NCBI RefSeq assembly: GCF_018595675.2
Contig: NZ_CP092333.1
Coordinates: forward strand, 4,860,001-4,924,000
Source of the DNA: Flavihumibacter fluvii
GTDB taxonomy: Bacteria; Bacteroidota; Bacteroidia; Chitinophagales; Chitinophagaceae
DNA length: 64,000 nt
Reading direction: 5' to 3'
Shown: piece after piece, positions 1 to 8,448 of the stretch
Layout: every line of letters starts with the position of its first letter
Position numbering within the stretch: position 1 is the stretch's first letter
Program-made: the position numbers and the translations under genes
Notes under the pieces: model-generated
Database searches by the model: none
Told to the model about the DNA's origin: nothing
What the model saw: only the letters and a program-made list of their open reading frames with translations

Positions 1-1518
1 ATCCTGGTCATCTTCAATGGAAGGCGTTATGGTAATTGCTTGCGGTATGGTGATATTATCCAGTCCGTCGATCCTCAAAATCTCTTCAACAATATCAGCA
101 GGGATAGAAATATCCGGCTTGCTGAAGGGCACAGCCACCCATAGCTCATCAATTCCATCCTTTAATATTTCAAAGCCCAGTGCTTCAAGAATTTTCTTTA
201 CTGTATCGGGGTGATAGTTTTTCCCACTTAATTTCTTGAGATAGTGGTATTTGATGGCCACCTGTTTTTTATCAGCGGGTTTCGGATAAACATCAACAAT
301 TTCTGATGAAATAATACCGCCTGCCAGTTCTTTAATTAATAGTGCCGCCCGCTTTAATACCTGAACTGTCTGGGATATATCAACCCCTTTTTCAAACCGA
401 GTTGCGGCGTCTGTCCGCAAACCATGGCGGAAGGAAGTCTTTCGGATTGATGCGGGATTAAACCAAGCACTTTCCAGGAAAATATTTGTTGTCTTTTCGG
501 TTACCCCGCTATGTATGCCGCCAAATACCCCGGCGATGCACATTGCCTCTTCCGCATTGCAGATCATCAGGTCTTCAGCACTCAGTTTTCTTTCCTTTCC
601 ATCCAATGAAATAAATTCAGTCTGGTCCGGAACAGTTTGAACGATCACTTTCCTTCCAACAATAACATCTGCATCAAAAGCGTGTAATGGTTGACCCGTT
701 TCATGTAAAACAAAATTCGTAATATCTACAATATTATTGATAGGTCTTATTCCAATAGATAACAGCTTGTTTTTAAGCCATTGTGGTGAATCTGAAATGG
801 TTACGCCTGTTAAACTAACCCCAGCATAACGCTGGCAGGCTTTGGTATCTTTGATTGTAACAGTGATCGGCAGGGCCTGGACCTGTACCTTGAACGCATT
901 CACCGAAGGTGACTTGATGCGCAATTCTTGTTTATCATGATGGGTTAGGTATGCGCAAACATCTCGGGCTACACCCATATGGCTCATAGCATCCATACGG
1001 TTAGGGGTAAGGCCAATTTCATAAATGGTATCTGCGTAGGGTAAGAAATGACTGGTTGCTGAAGATCCTGTTTTAAGGTTTGCCGGAAGAATCATGATAC
1101 CACCATGGTCGTTGCTGAGCCCAATCTCATCTTCCGCACAGATCATTCCAAAGCTTTCTACACCCCTGATCTTTGCAATTTTCATGGTGACCGGGTCACC
1201 AGTTTTGGGATAAATGGTTACCCCTACCGGTGCCACGACAACTTTCTGGCCGGCAGCTACATTGGGTGCACCACAAACGATCTGTATGGGTGTTTGACCT
1301 CCAATATCTACTGTTGTAAGTTTTAGTTTATCTGCATTGGGATGTGGTTCACAAGTGAGCACTTCACCAATAACCAGTCCTTTCAGTCCGCCTTTTACAG
1401 ATTCATAGGCTTCCATATTTTCCACTTCCAATCCAATAGCTGTGAGTATCCTGGAGAGGCGATCAGGATCTACAGACACGGGAAGATATTCGCAAAGCCA
1501 GTTATATGAGATGGTCAT
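1..1518 (-). CDS. pheT: Phenylalanyl-tRNA synthetase beta subunit (C-terminus outside window)
   Basis: Beta chain of the cytoplasmic alpha2-beta2 enzyme that charges tRNA-Phe. The window holds the first 506 codons; the family is usually about 800 residues, so roughly the last 300 lie past the left edge. The N-terminus MTISYNWLCEYLP is typical. The tRNA-binding OB domain follows at about residues 40-150 (GEVLTCEPHPNADKLKL, then CGAPNV), then the B3/B4 editing region (LTPNRMDAMSH; VDITNFVLHETGQPLHAFD) and the start of the B5 region. The ATG at 1518 is the natural family start. No Shine-Dalgarno sequence is visible, as is normal for Bacteroidota. The gene points away from dnaB across a 675-base gap. 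Confidence 0.97.
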   Translation of the reverse strand, partial: MTISYNWLCEYLPVSVDPDRLSRILTAIGLEVENMEAYESVKGGLKGLVIGEVLTCEPHPNADKLKLTTVDIGGQTPIQIVCGAPNVAAGQKVVVAPVGVTIYPKTGDPVTMKIAKIRGVESFGMICAEDEIGLSNDHGGIMILPANLKTGSSATSHFLPYADTIYEIGLTPNRMDAMSHMGVARDVCAYLTHHDKQELRIKSPSVNAFKVQVQALPITVTIKDTKACQRYAGVSLTGVTISDSPQWLKNKLLSIGIRPINNIVDITNFVLHETGQPLHAFDADVIVGRKVIVQTVPDQTEFISLDGKERKLSAEDLMICNAEEAMCIAGVFGGIHSGVTEKTTNIFLESAWFNPASIRKTSFRHGLRTDAATRFEKGVDISQTVQVLKRAALLIKELAGGIISSEIVDVYPKPADKKQVAIKYHYLKKLSGKNYHPDTVKKILEALGFEILKDGIDELWVAVPFSKPDISIPADIVEEILRIDGLDNITIPQAITITPSIEDDQD

Positions 1519-2193
1519 GTAACGTATTCAAATTAAATGTATATAAATGGTTATCCGGCTTCTTCGTTTCCGGTTGAATTTGAAGGGCAAATATAACTGT
1601 TTGTAGATGCTTGTTGCTGAATATAGGTCCTCAATGCTTAAAAATCGGAGTTGAATTTATTTTTACCCGTCTTATCACAAAACCTATTGACGGGTTATTC
1701 CAATTTTATTGCGTGAAACAATGGTGAAACATGCCATTGACTAGAAAAGGGTGTTTCAACGGTATAAAATACAATACCTGTATCCTGCACTGGCACAGGA
1801 TCGGGCTAATCCTTTAAATAAGATGAGTTTAACGGAAGCCCCTTCTGTACTGCATTTTATAGGATTTTTTTTAATTATTTTACCTGGTAATAGCCCTGAA
1901 ACACCATTCTGGTGAATAGTGGTCTCCACCAAAAAACAATGGTTATATCTTTGTGCACAACCGGTGTTGATTTCTACAACGATTTGAAGGAAAACTTTTT
2001 TAAATTGTGGAAAGACTATCGAATAGCGTGCATAACTAGCATAAATATGTGGATATTCACCTGCATTACTATAGCATAACTAAACGCAATAAAAAATTTT
2101 TAAAATAGAAAAGGGGGGGTATATATTCGCCGTCCTGACTTTGGGTTATAACACCTTATCATCAATTTCCTTGAATCCTCCTTTAGCAACCAA
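1519..2193. other. Intergenic region between divergent pheT and dnaB
   Basis: No convincing gene is seen in this AT-rich stretch. It must hold the promoters for pheT (minus) and dnaB (plus). A TATCTTTG at 1946-1953 fits the Bacteroidota -7 consensus TAnnTTTG but has no TTG at the expected distance, and TATATTCG just after the G-run near 2110-2120 is a near match closer to dnaB. A weak hairpin, ATCCTG/CAGGAT, occurs near 1780-1800. None of these is strong enough to annotate alone. Confidence 0.5.
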
Positions 2194-3747
2194 ATGGACC
2201 TGACAAATATTAATAAAGACCGGAAAAACAGGCGAAAGGGCTCGCTTGATTTAAGTACAATGGTTTATGGGAAGGTTCCTCCACAGGCCAAAGACCTGGA
2301 GGAAGCGGTCCTAGGCGCCATTATGCTTGAAAAAAGTGCATTTGATACGGTGGTTGAAATTCTAAAGCCTGAATGCTTTTACGTAGATGCAAACCAACGC
2401 ATCTTTAAAGCTATGCAGGCCCTTTCTCAAAAAAGCCAACCCATTGATATACTGACGGTTGTGGAAGAATTGCGGAAAAGGGAAGAGCTTGACCTGGTTG
2501 GTGGGCCTTATTATGTGACCAAATTGACCAATGCAGTAGTTTCATCAGCGAATATTGATGCTCATGCCCGTATCGTTCTGCAGAAATTCATTCAGCGTGA
2601 ACTAATCCGCATCAGCGGGGAAGTGATCAGTGAAGCTTATGAAGATTCGACTGATGTGTTCGATCTGTTGGATACTGCAGAGAGCAAATTGTTCAAGATC
2701 ACCAATGATCACCTCCGTAAGGACTATAACTCCATAGATTCTGTATTAGTGAAAGCAGTACAGCGAATTGAGGACCTGCGTAACCAGAAAGAAGATATTT
2801 CAGGAGTTCCCTCAGGTTTCCCCAGTATTGATAAAGTGACCTATGGTTGGCAGAAAACTGACCTCATTATACTGGCTGCCCGTCCGGCAGTTGGTAAAAC
2901 TGCATTTGCATTAAATCTTGCGCGAAATGCAGCACTTAGTCCAACCCGTCCCACAGCTGTTGCCCTTTTCAGTTTAGAGATGAGTGCAGGACAACTTGTT
3001 CAGCGTATCCTTTCGGCTGAAAGTGAGATATGGCTGGAAAAAATCAGCCGGGGTAAGCTGGAGGAATATGAGATGAAGCAGTTGTATGCAAAAGGCATCC
3101 AGCGTTTGTCTGAGGCCAAGATATTTATTGATGATACAGCTGCTTTGAATATTTTTGAACTTAGGGCCAAGTGCCGTCGTTTAAAGAACAAACATGACCT
3201 GGGCTTGATCATTATCGATTACCTGCAGCTGATGAGTGGTGCAGGTGGTAATACCAACCGTGAGCAGGAAATCAGCCAAATCTCCCGTTCTCTGAAGCAA
3301 TTGGCCAAGGAGTTGGAAGTACCGATTATTGCCCTATCGCAGTTAAGCAGGGCCGTTGAAACCAGGAAGGAAGGTAATAAAATGCCGCAGTTAAGTGATC
3401 TTCGTGAATCAGGTGCAATTGAACAGGATGCAGATATGGTCATGTTTATTTACCGTCCGGAATATTATGATGTGAATGCTAATGAGCATGGTGAAAGCGT
3501 TAAAGGGGAAACCCATATTCGTATTGCCAAACACCGTAATGGTTCCCTTGAAACCATTAAACTCAGGGCACAATTGCATATTCAGAAATTTGTCGATGAT
3601 GGAATAGAAGGAGGGGAAGCTCCGAGCGGCCCGGCCTGGAAACCGATCCAGCCATCTGCCGGAGGGCCTCCTGATAATGGCGGTTACCGCCAGATTGGTA
3701 GCCGAATGAATGACGTGTCTTTTGATGATGAAGAAACCCCCTTCTGA
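2194..3747 (+). CDS. dnaB: Replicative DNA helicase DnaB
   Basis: Hexameric 5'-3' helicase that unwinds DNA ahead of the replisome. 517 residues. The N-terminal DnaB domain (about residues 28-135, PPQAKDLEEAVLGAIMLE) is followed by a RecA-like ATPase with Walker A ARPAVGKTA (K235, T236), Walker B LIIIDYLQLM and the DnaB motif LRESGAIEQDADMVMFIYRP. A low-complexity glycine/proline tail ends the protein. The start MDLTNINKDRKNRRKG matches Bacteroidota DnaB N-termini better than the internal Met at residue 23. rsmE starts 3 bases after the stop, so the two are probably co-transcribed. No intein is seen at the Walker A site, a common insertion place in this family. Confidence 0.97.
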   Translation: MDLTNINKDRKNRRKGSLDLSTMVYGKVPPQAKDLEEAVLGAIMLEKSAFDTVVEILKPECFYVDANQRIFKAMQALSQKSQPIDILTVVEELRKREELDLVGGPYYVTKLTNAVVSSANIDAHARIVLQKFIQRELIRISGEVISEAYEDSTDVFDLLDTAESKLFKITNDHLRKDYNSIDSVLVKAVQRIEDLRNQKEDISGVPSGFPSIDKVTYGWQKTDLIILAARPAVGKTAFALNLARNAALSPTRPTAVALFSLEMSAGQLVQRILSAESEIWLEKISRGKLEEYEMKQLYAKGIQRLSEAKIFIDDTAALNIFELRAKCRRLKNKHDLGLIIIDYLQLMSGAGGNTNREQEISQISRSLKQLAKELEVPIIALSQLSRAVETRKEGNKMPQLSDLRESGAIEQDADMVMFIYRPEYYDVNANEHGESVKGETHIRIAKHRNGSLETIKLRAQLHIQKFVDDGIEGGEAPSGPAWKPIQPSAGGPPDNGGYRQIGSRMNDVSFDDEETPF

Positions 3748-3750
3748 TGC

Positions 3751-4452
3751 ATGACCCTTCCATTTTTTTATTCACCGGACCAGGTAATTGATGACCAATT
3801 CATCCTGGATGAAGCCAATTCAAAGCACGTTGTGGCTGTTCTCAGGATGCAGTCTGGTGATCGACTTCACCTGACTGACGGTAAGGGACAACTGCTAATA
3901 GCTGAAATTATTTCACCCCACAAGAAAAATTGCGGCATAAGGGTGATCGGGAAATCAACTATAGCACAAAAGAAGGCCCGAGTGTCCCTGGCTATTTCAC
4001 CGGTTAAGAATAATTCGCGCTTCGAATGGTTCCTGGAAAAGGCTACAGAAATTGGGGTGGCTGAAATTATTCCATTGATTTGCCACCGTACTGAAAAAAT
4101 TCATTTCAGGTTCGACAGGATGCAGCAAATTCTCATCAGTGCCATGCTGCAAAGCCAGCAGGTTTGGTTGCCAAAATTATATGAACCATTGTCTTTCAGG
4201 GATGTCATCCTGCAAACCAGTTCCTCAACAAAATGGATCGCCCATTGCATGCCCGAGTCGCGTAAATCATTGCGGTTGCAAGGACCGGCACAAAATGACC
4301 AGCTATTGTTAATTGGTCCGGAAGGCGATTTTACACCCGACGAAATTCAACTGGCCATCCAATCGGGATTTGTTCCGGTGACCTTAGGGGATGCCCGCCT
4401 GCGTACTGAAACAGCCGGGATGGTGGGTGCCTGTTTATTGTGTATTAGCTGA
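3751..4452 (+). CDS. rsmE: 16S rRNA (uracil-1498-N3)-methyltransferase RsmE
   Basis: SPOUT-fold methyltransferase that methylates U1498 of 16S rRNA using SAM. 233 residues, normal for the family. The N-terminal PUA-like domain carries HVVAVLRMQSGDRLHLTDG. The C-terminal knot domain has the conserved FEWFLEKATEIGVAEIIP and the SAM-binding loop LLIGPEGDFTPDEI, then LGDARLRTETAG. It starts 3 bases after dnaB. Its TGA stop (4450-4452) abuts the stop of the convergent TerC-family gene with no bases between, so there is no room for a separate terminator. Confidence 0.95.
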   Translation: MTLPFFYSPDQVIDDQFILDEANSKHVVAVLRMQSGDRLHLTDGKGQLLIAEIISPHKKNCGIRVIGKSTIAQKKARVSLAISPVKNNSRFEWFLEKATEIGVAEIIPLICHRTEKIHFRFDRMQQILISAMLQSQQVWLPKLYEPLSFRDVILQTSSSTKWIAHCMPESRKSLRLQGPAQNDQLLLIGPEGDFTPDEIQLAIQSGFVPVTLGDARLRTETAGMVGACLLCIS

Positions 4453-5274
4453 TCAATTGGTCTGATCGTCATAATGTGCAGGGTGTTGTCCGGTTATACC
4501 TGCTTTTTCAAGATTTGGTTCACGCAATTCAACTGGCTTTTTAGCAGACCGCTTACGCATTACCATATTCAACACTTCAACTCCAAATGAAAAAGCCATT
4601 CCGAAGTAGATATAGTTTTTCAGCTGCAATTCATGGGCTGCATGACTATCCCAGCCTTCAATTAATAGGCTCAGACCGATCATGACCAAGAAAGACAATG
4701 CCAGCATTTTTAAAGTCGGATGTTTATGGATAAAACCGGAAATTTTGGGACTGAATAGGAACATGATGATCATTGCTATAACTACAGCTGCGATCATTAT
4801 TTCTACATGCTTGGCAGTTCCCCCCGCTGTGATGATACTATCAAAAGAAAATACTGCATCAATTATTACAATCTGCACCAGGGCCTGGCTTAGGGAAGTC
4901 TTCGTTTCATTTTTTGCATCTTCATTCGGGTCATCACCTTCCAGTTTGTGGTGAATTTCTTTCACCGACTTATAGATCAGGAACAGACCGCCAATCAGCA
5001 TCACGAGGCTGGCCAGGTCAAATCCTTTACCAAAAGCGCTAAAAATATATTTGCCTTTTTGTGATAACAGCCAACCTAAAGCCATCAGCAACATACTCCT
5101 GACAATGATACCAGAAATCATCCAGAACCTGCGTGCTTTCTTTTGCTGCTTTTCATCATCCAGCCGGTTCATAATGATACTCACAAAAATCACGTTATCA
5201 ATACCCAGAACAATTTCAAGGATCACCAAAACGATAAAACTGATGATACTTTCACTGGTCAATAAATGCTCCAT
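4453..5274 (-). CDS. TerC family integral membrane protein
   Basis: Polytopic inner-membrane protein of the TerC/Alx family (members are linked to tellurite resistance and manganese export). The substrate here cannot be read from sequence. About seven hydrophobic segments are visible. The family signatures are present: the acidic EIVLGIDNVIF in the first helix and the matching IIDAVFSFDSI in the second half, which carry the paired Asp residues. The ATG at 5274 (MEHLLTSESIISF) was chosen because the family starts there; an upstream in-frame extension would run into the end of pyrD. The gap from the pyrD stop is 28 bases, so it probably shares the pyrD transcript. Confidence 0.9.
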   Translation of the reverse strand: MEHLLTSESIISFIVLVILEIVLGIDNVIFVSIIMNRLDDEKQQKKARRFWMISGIIVRSMLLMALGWLLSQKGKYIFSAFGKGFDLASLVMLIGGLFLIYKSVKEIHHKLEGDDPNEDAKNETKTSLSQALVQIVIIDAVFSFDSIITAGGTAKHVEIMIAAVVIAMIIMFLFSPKISGFIHKHPTLKMLALSFLVMIGLSLLIEGWDSHAAHELQLKNYIYFGMAFSFGVEVLNMVMRKRSAKKPVELREPNLEKAGITGQHPAHYDDQTN

Positions 5275-5302
5275 ATTATCTGTTGTTAAAACGTAAAAAG
5301 GG

Positions 5303-6349
5303 TTAAAGTTCAGAGCAGATTTTCCGGGTAATACCAGGGCCCACATATATGAAACCGGTCCATACCTGGATCAATACTGCGCCTGCAGCTAATTTTTCTT
5401 TTGCATCTTCTGCAGTAAAGATACCACCACTGGCAATAACCGGGATATTTCCGCCCGATCTTCTGTGAATATATTGAACGATCTCGGTTGATCGTTCCCG
5501 TAAGGGTGCTCCACTTAGCCCACCGGCACCAATGGCTTTAAGCTCATCCTGGTTGGTTAGCAGGTTACTTCTGCTAATAGTCGTATTGGTGGCCACCAGT
5601 CCATCAAGCTGCACTTCAAGGGCAAGGTCAATCACATCATCTATTTGTGAAGCCGTAAGGTCTGGAGCGATTTTCAATAACAGTGGTTTAGGTTTAGGTT
5701 GTTGCTGGTTGATGGCCTGCAGGTGAGAGAGGATTTTGTGCAGGGCATCTTTTTCCTGTAATGCCCTAAGGCCGGGAGTGTTGGGCGAACTCACATTCAC
5801 AACAAAATAATCAACCACATCAAACAACTCCCGGAAGCAAGTTTCATAATCTTTCCAGGCTTCTTCATTAGGAGTGATTTTATTTTTGCCAATATTACCA
5901 CCAATAATCAATCTTGCTTTATGTTGCCTTACGTTTTCCTGTGCTATCTTCCAACGCCTTAGCCTTTCTGCCACCACTTTCACACCTTCATTATTGAAGC
6001 CCATCCGGTTGATCAATGCTTTGTCTTTTGGCAAACGAAAGAGCCGTGGTTTTTCATTGCCGTCCTGGGCTTTTGGGGTTACTGTTCCAATTTCTACGGC
6101 TCCAAAACCGAGGGCTTCCAGTTCGCGAAGCCATCGTGCATTTTTGTCAAAGCCAGCCGCCAGGCCGACCTGGTTTTTGAAACGGAGCCCAAATGCTTCC
6201 ATAGGTTTTGTACGCCGGGCACTAAAATGCCTTGTGATCCAGCGCCTTAAAGCAGGCACTGAACAAGCCAGCTGAAGACAATTCATAGAGAAATAATGAA
6301 CCGTTTCTGTGGGAAACCTGAATAAAATACTGCGAATCAATGAATACAT
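5303..6349 (-). CDS. pyrD: Dihydroorotate dehydrogenase, quinone-dependent (class 2)
   Basis: FMN enzyme oxidising dihydroorotate to orotate in pyrimidine synthesis and passing electrons to membrane quinone. 348 residues from the ATG at 6349; a TTG two codons earlier is less likely. The N-terminal amphipathic helix (MYSLIRSILFRFPTETVHYF) is the class 2 membrane anchor. Family motifs include GLAAGFDKNA, the FMN/substrate region NVSSPNTPGLRALQ with the catalytic Ser of this class, and the C-terminal phosphate-binding ASGGIFTAEDA and QVWTGFIYVGP. pyrC, another pyrimidine gene, is at 18.5-19.8 kb and not in this operon. Confidence 0.95.
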   Translation of the reverse strand: MYSLIRSILFRFPTETVHYFSMNCLQLACSVPALRRWITRHFSARRTKPMEAFGLRFKNQVGLAAGFDKNARWLRELEALGFGAVEIGTVTPKAQDGNEKPRLFRLPKDKALINRMGFNNEGVKVVAERLRRWKIAQENVRQHKARLIIGGNIGKNKITPNEEAWKDYETCFRELFDVVDYFVVNVSSPNTPGLRALQEKDALHKILSHLQAINQQQPKPKPLLLKIAPDLTASQIDDVIDLALEVQLDGLVATNTTISRSNLLTNQDELKAIGAGGLSGAPLRERSTEIVQYIHRRSGGNIPVIASGGIFTAEDAKEKLAAGAVLIQVWTGFIYVGPGITRKICSEL

Positions 6350-6416
6350 GCTCAAAAAAAACTCATTAACCCTGCTTTACAAAAAAATCTTTTCCGGGAC
6401 AGCGGGATCGCTTAAA

Positions 6417-6452
6417 TTTGAATGAGAAAGTTGTCTATGCAACTTATTTTTG
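6417..6452 (+). promoter_or_regulatory. Candidate promoter of the thiolase gene
   Basis: TATTTTTG at 6445-6452 matches the Bacteroidota -7 element TAnnTTTG and a TTTG lies upstream at 6417-6420. The 24-base spacer is longer than the usual value of about 19-23. The predicted start of transcription would be about 20 bases before the thiolase ATG. Confidence 0.4.
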
Positions 6453-6479
6453 GTGTCGCAAATTATTTAAACGAAAGCT

Positions 6480-7655
6480 ATGCAAGAAGCATATATAGTT
6501 GCAGGATTCCGTACAGCCGTGACCAAGTCAAAACGGGGTGCTTTCAGGTTTGTTCGTCCAGATGACCTTGCAGTAGAGGTAATCAGGGGTGTATTGGCTT
6601 CAGTTCCCCAATTGGACCCTTTACGGGTAGATGACCTGATTGTGGGTAATGCAGTACCGGAAGCAGAACAGGGTTTGCAGATCGGGAGAATGATTTCTGT
6701 TCGCGCACTGGGTATTGATGTACCCGGAATGACTGTAAACCGGTATTGTGCGAGTGGACTTGAGACCATCGCTATTGCTACAGCAAAGATCAGGAGCGGC
6801 CAGGCAGAATGTATTGTGGCGGGGGGAACTGAAAGTATGAGCCTCGTTCCTACTGCAGGTTGGAAAACAGTGCCTGCCTTTAGCGTTGCGAACGAGACCC
6901 CCGATTATTATTTAAGCATGGGATTAACGGCAGAGGCGGTGGCCAAAGAATTTGAAATCAGCAGGGAAGCGCAGGATGAATTTTCACTGCGGTCGCACCT
7001 AAAAGCCATGCATGCTATCCAGGCGGGATATTTTAAGCCAGGCATACTTGCAATTACAGTAGAACAGGTTTTGCTGGATTCGAAGGGCAAGAAACAAAAG
7101 AAATCATATGTAGTAGATACAGATGAAGGTCCAAGGGCTGATACCAATATAGATGCACTGGCCAAATTAAAGCCGGCTTTTGCGGCAGGTGGTTCAATAA
7201 CAGCTGGAAATTCCTCCCAAACAAGTGATGGTGCTGCATTTGTTGTGGTTATGAGTGAAAGAATGGTGAATGAACTTGGTCTAAAACCTATAGCCAGGCT
7301 GGTAAGTTGTGCCAGTGCCGGTGTTCATCCCAGGATCATGGGAATCGGACCAGTAGCAGCTATTCCAAAAGCCCTGAAGCAAGCTGGATTGAATTTGTCA
7401 CAAATCGACCTGGTAGAGTTAAACGAAGCATTTGCCTCACAGGCCTTGGCCGTTATCAGAGAGGCCGGCTTAAATCCAGATATTGTAAATATTAACGGCG
7501 GGGCTATAGCACTTGGGCATCCATTGGGTTGCACCGGGGCAAAACTTACCATCCAGGTAGTTCAGGATATGAAACGGCTGCAGAAGAAATACGGGCTGGT
7601 TACGGCTTGTGTAGGAGGTGGGCAGGGTATTGCCGGGGTTATTGAGAACCTTTAA
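6480..7655 (+). CDS. Thiolase (acetyl-CoA C-acyltransferase)
   Basis: Thiolase-fold enzyme that cleaves 3-ketoacyl-CoA in beta-oxidation or condenses acetyl-CoA. 391 residues, normal length. The nucleophile Cys90 lies in NRYCASGLETIAIA. The second-half catalytic signature GGAIALGHPLGCTGAKL gives His347, and the final CVGGGQG gives the acid/base Cys377. There is no neighbouring 3-hydroxyacyl-CoA dehydrogenase or acyl-CoA dehydrogenase gene here, so chain-length preference and direction cannot be told. It has its own candidate promoter and a strong terminator, so it is probably transcribed alone. Confidence 0.93.
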   Translation: MQEAYIVAGFRTAVTKSKRGAFRFVRPDDLAVEVIRGVLASVPQLDPLRVDDLIVGNAVPEAEQGLQIGRMISVRALGIDVPGMTVNRYCASGLETIAIATAKIRSGQAECIVAGGTESMSLVPTAGWKTVPAFSVANETPDYYLSMGLTAEAVAKEFEISREAQDEFSLRSHLKAMHAIQAGYFKPGILAITVEQVLLDSKGKKQKKSYVVDTDEGPRADTNIDALAKLKPAFAAGGSITAGNSSQTSDGAAFVVVMSERMVNELGLKPIARLVSCASAGVHPRIMGIGPVAAIPKALKQAGLNLSQIDLVELNEAFASQALAVIREAGLNPDIVNINGGAIALGHPLGCTGAKLTIQVVQDMKRLQKKYGLVTACVGGGQGIAGVIENL

Positions 7656-7680
7656 ACCCTCTTTCAACCAAAAATTTTGT

Positions 7681-7707
7681 AACGTCGTGCATGGTCACGA
7701 CGTTTTT
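7681..7707 (+). terminator. Rho-independent terminator after the thiolase gene
   Basis: Perfect 9-bp stem AACGTCGTG/CACGACGTT (7681-7689 with 7696-7704), loop CATGGT, followed by a T-run. It begins 25 bases after the thiolase stop and separates it from the response regulator gene. Confidence 0.9.
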
Positions 7708-7803
7708 ATTTAGAATTTGTTGAAATGAAACATTAAAATATAGTTTCTTTGTAATCCTCGAGTAATCAATAGGAATTTCAATCATCAATAAGATTTGTGA
7801 CGT

Positions 7804-8448
7804 ATGATCAGGGTATTTATTACAGACGACCATGAAATGTATCTGGAAGGTCTTTCTTTATTACTACAAAAACAGTCGACTATTGAAGTAATTGGAACAA
7901 GCGCAACGGCAAATAGTTTACTTCAAAGTCTGCCAGATTTATCGCCAGATGATGTTTTGCTGCTTGATGTAAATCTTCCGGATATGGAAGAAGAAGAATT
8001 GATCCGGAAAATCAGGTCTGTAAGACCAAAACAGAGAATCATTTATCTGACACTCATCCGCGGAACCCGTTATGTACATAAATTATTGAAATACCAGGTA
8101 CAAGGGTACATCCTTAAAAATGCAAGCGTGGATGAATTATTAAATGCAATCAGTACAGTAGGTGCCGGTGGAACTTATTTCAGTAAGGAAATTGATATTT
8201 TGAGTGATAATGATTTTCGAAACACTTTAACGGTAGAAGATAAGCAGGTTTCTGAAATACTATCGAAAAGGGAAGTGGAAGTCCTTAAACTTGTTTGCAA
8301 AGAATTCAGCAATGCTGAAATAGCCCAAAAATTATTCCTTAGTGTAAGCACTGTGGAAACTCACCGGAAGAACCTGATCGCAAAACTTGGTGTACAGAAT
8401 ACAGTTGGACTGGTTAAATTCGCTATAAGGAATAATCTGATCGATTGA
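7804..8448 (+). CDS. NarL/LuxR-type response regulator
   Basis: Two-component response regulator acting as a DNA-binding transcription factor. 214 residues. The receiver domain (residues 1-120) has the acidic pair D8-D9, phospho-acceptor D55 (LLLDVNLPD), the switch residue T83 and the conserved K105 (GYILKNA). The LuxR-type helix-turn-helix is at about residues 148-210 (LSKREVEVLKLV; NAEIAQKLFLSVSTVETH). The downstream histidine kinase begins at the base after this gene's stop, so the pair is almost certainly a cognate system. Target genes are unknown, but the TonB receptor downstream is an obvious candidate. Confidence 0.94.
   Translation: MIRVFITDDHEMYLEGLSLLLQKQSTIEVIGTSATANSLLQSLPDLSPDDVLLLDVNLPDMEEEELIRKIRSVRPKQRIIYLTLIRGTRYVHKLLKYQVQGYILKNASVDELLNAISTVGAGGTYFSKEIDILSDNDFRNTLTVEDKQVSEILSKREVEVLKLVCKEFSNAEIAQKLFLSVSTVETHRKNLIAKLGVQNTVGLVKFAIRNNLID

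Noticed and set aside
1740-1830. Riboswitch or T-box-like leader before dnaB or pheT
   Set aside because: Only a weak 6-bp hairpin is visible, with no conserved T-box or aptamer sequence and no terminator.
5275-5346. Longer N-terminus for the TerC-family protein
   Set aside because: It would overlap the pyrD 3' end and adds residues absent from the family; ATG 5274 gives the normal first helix.
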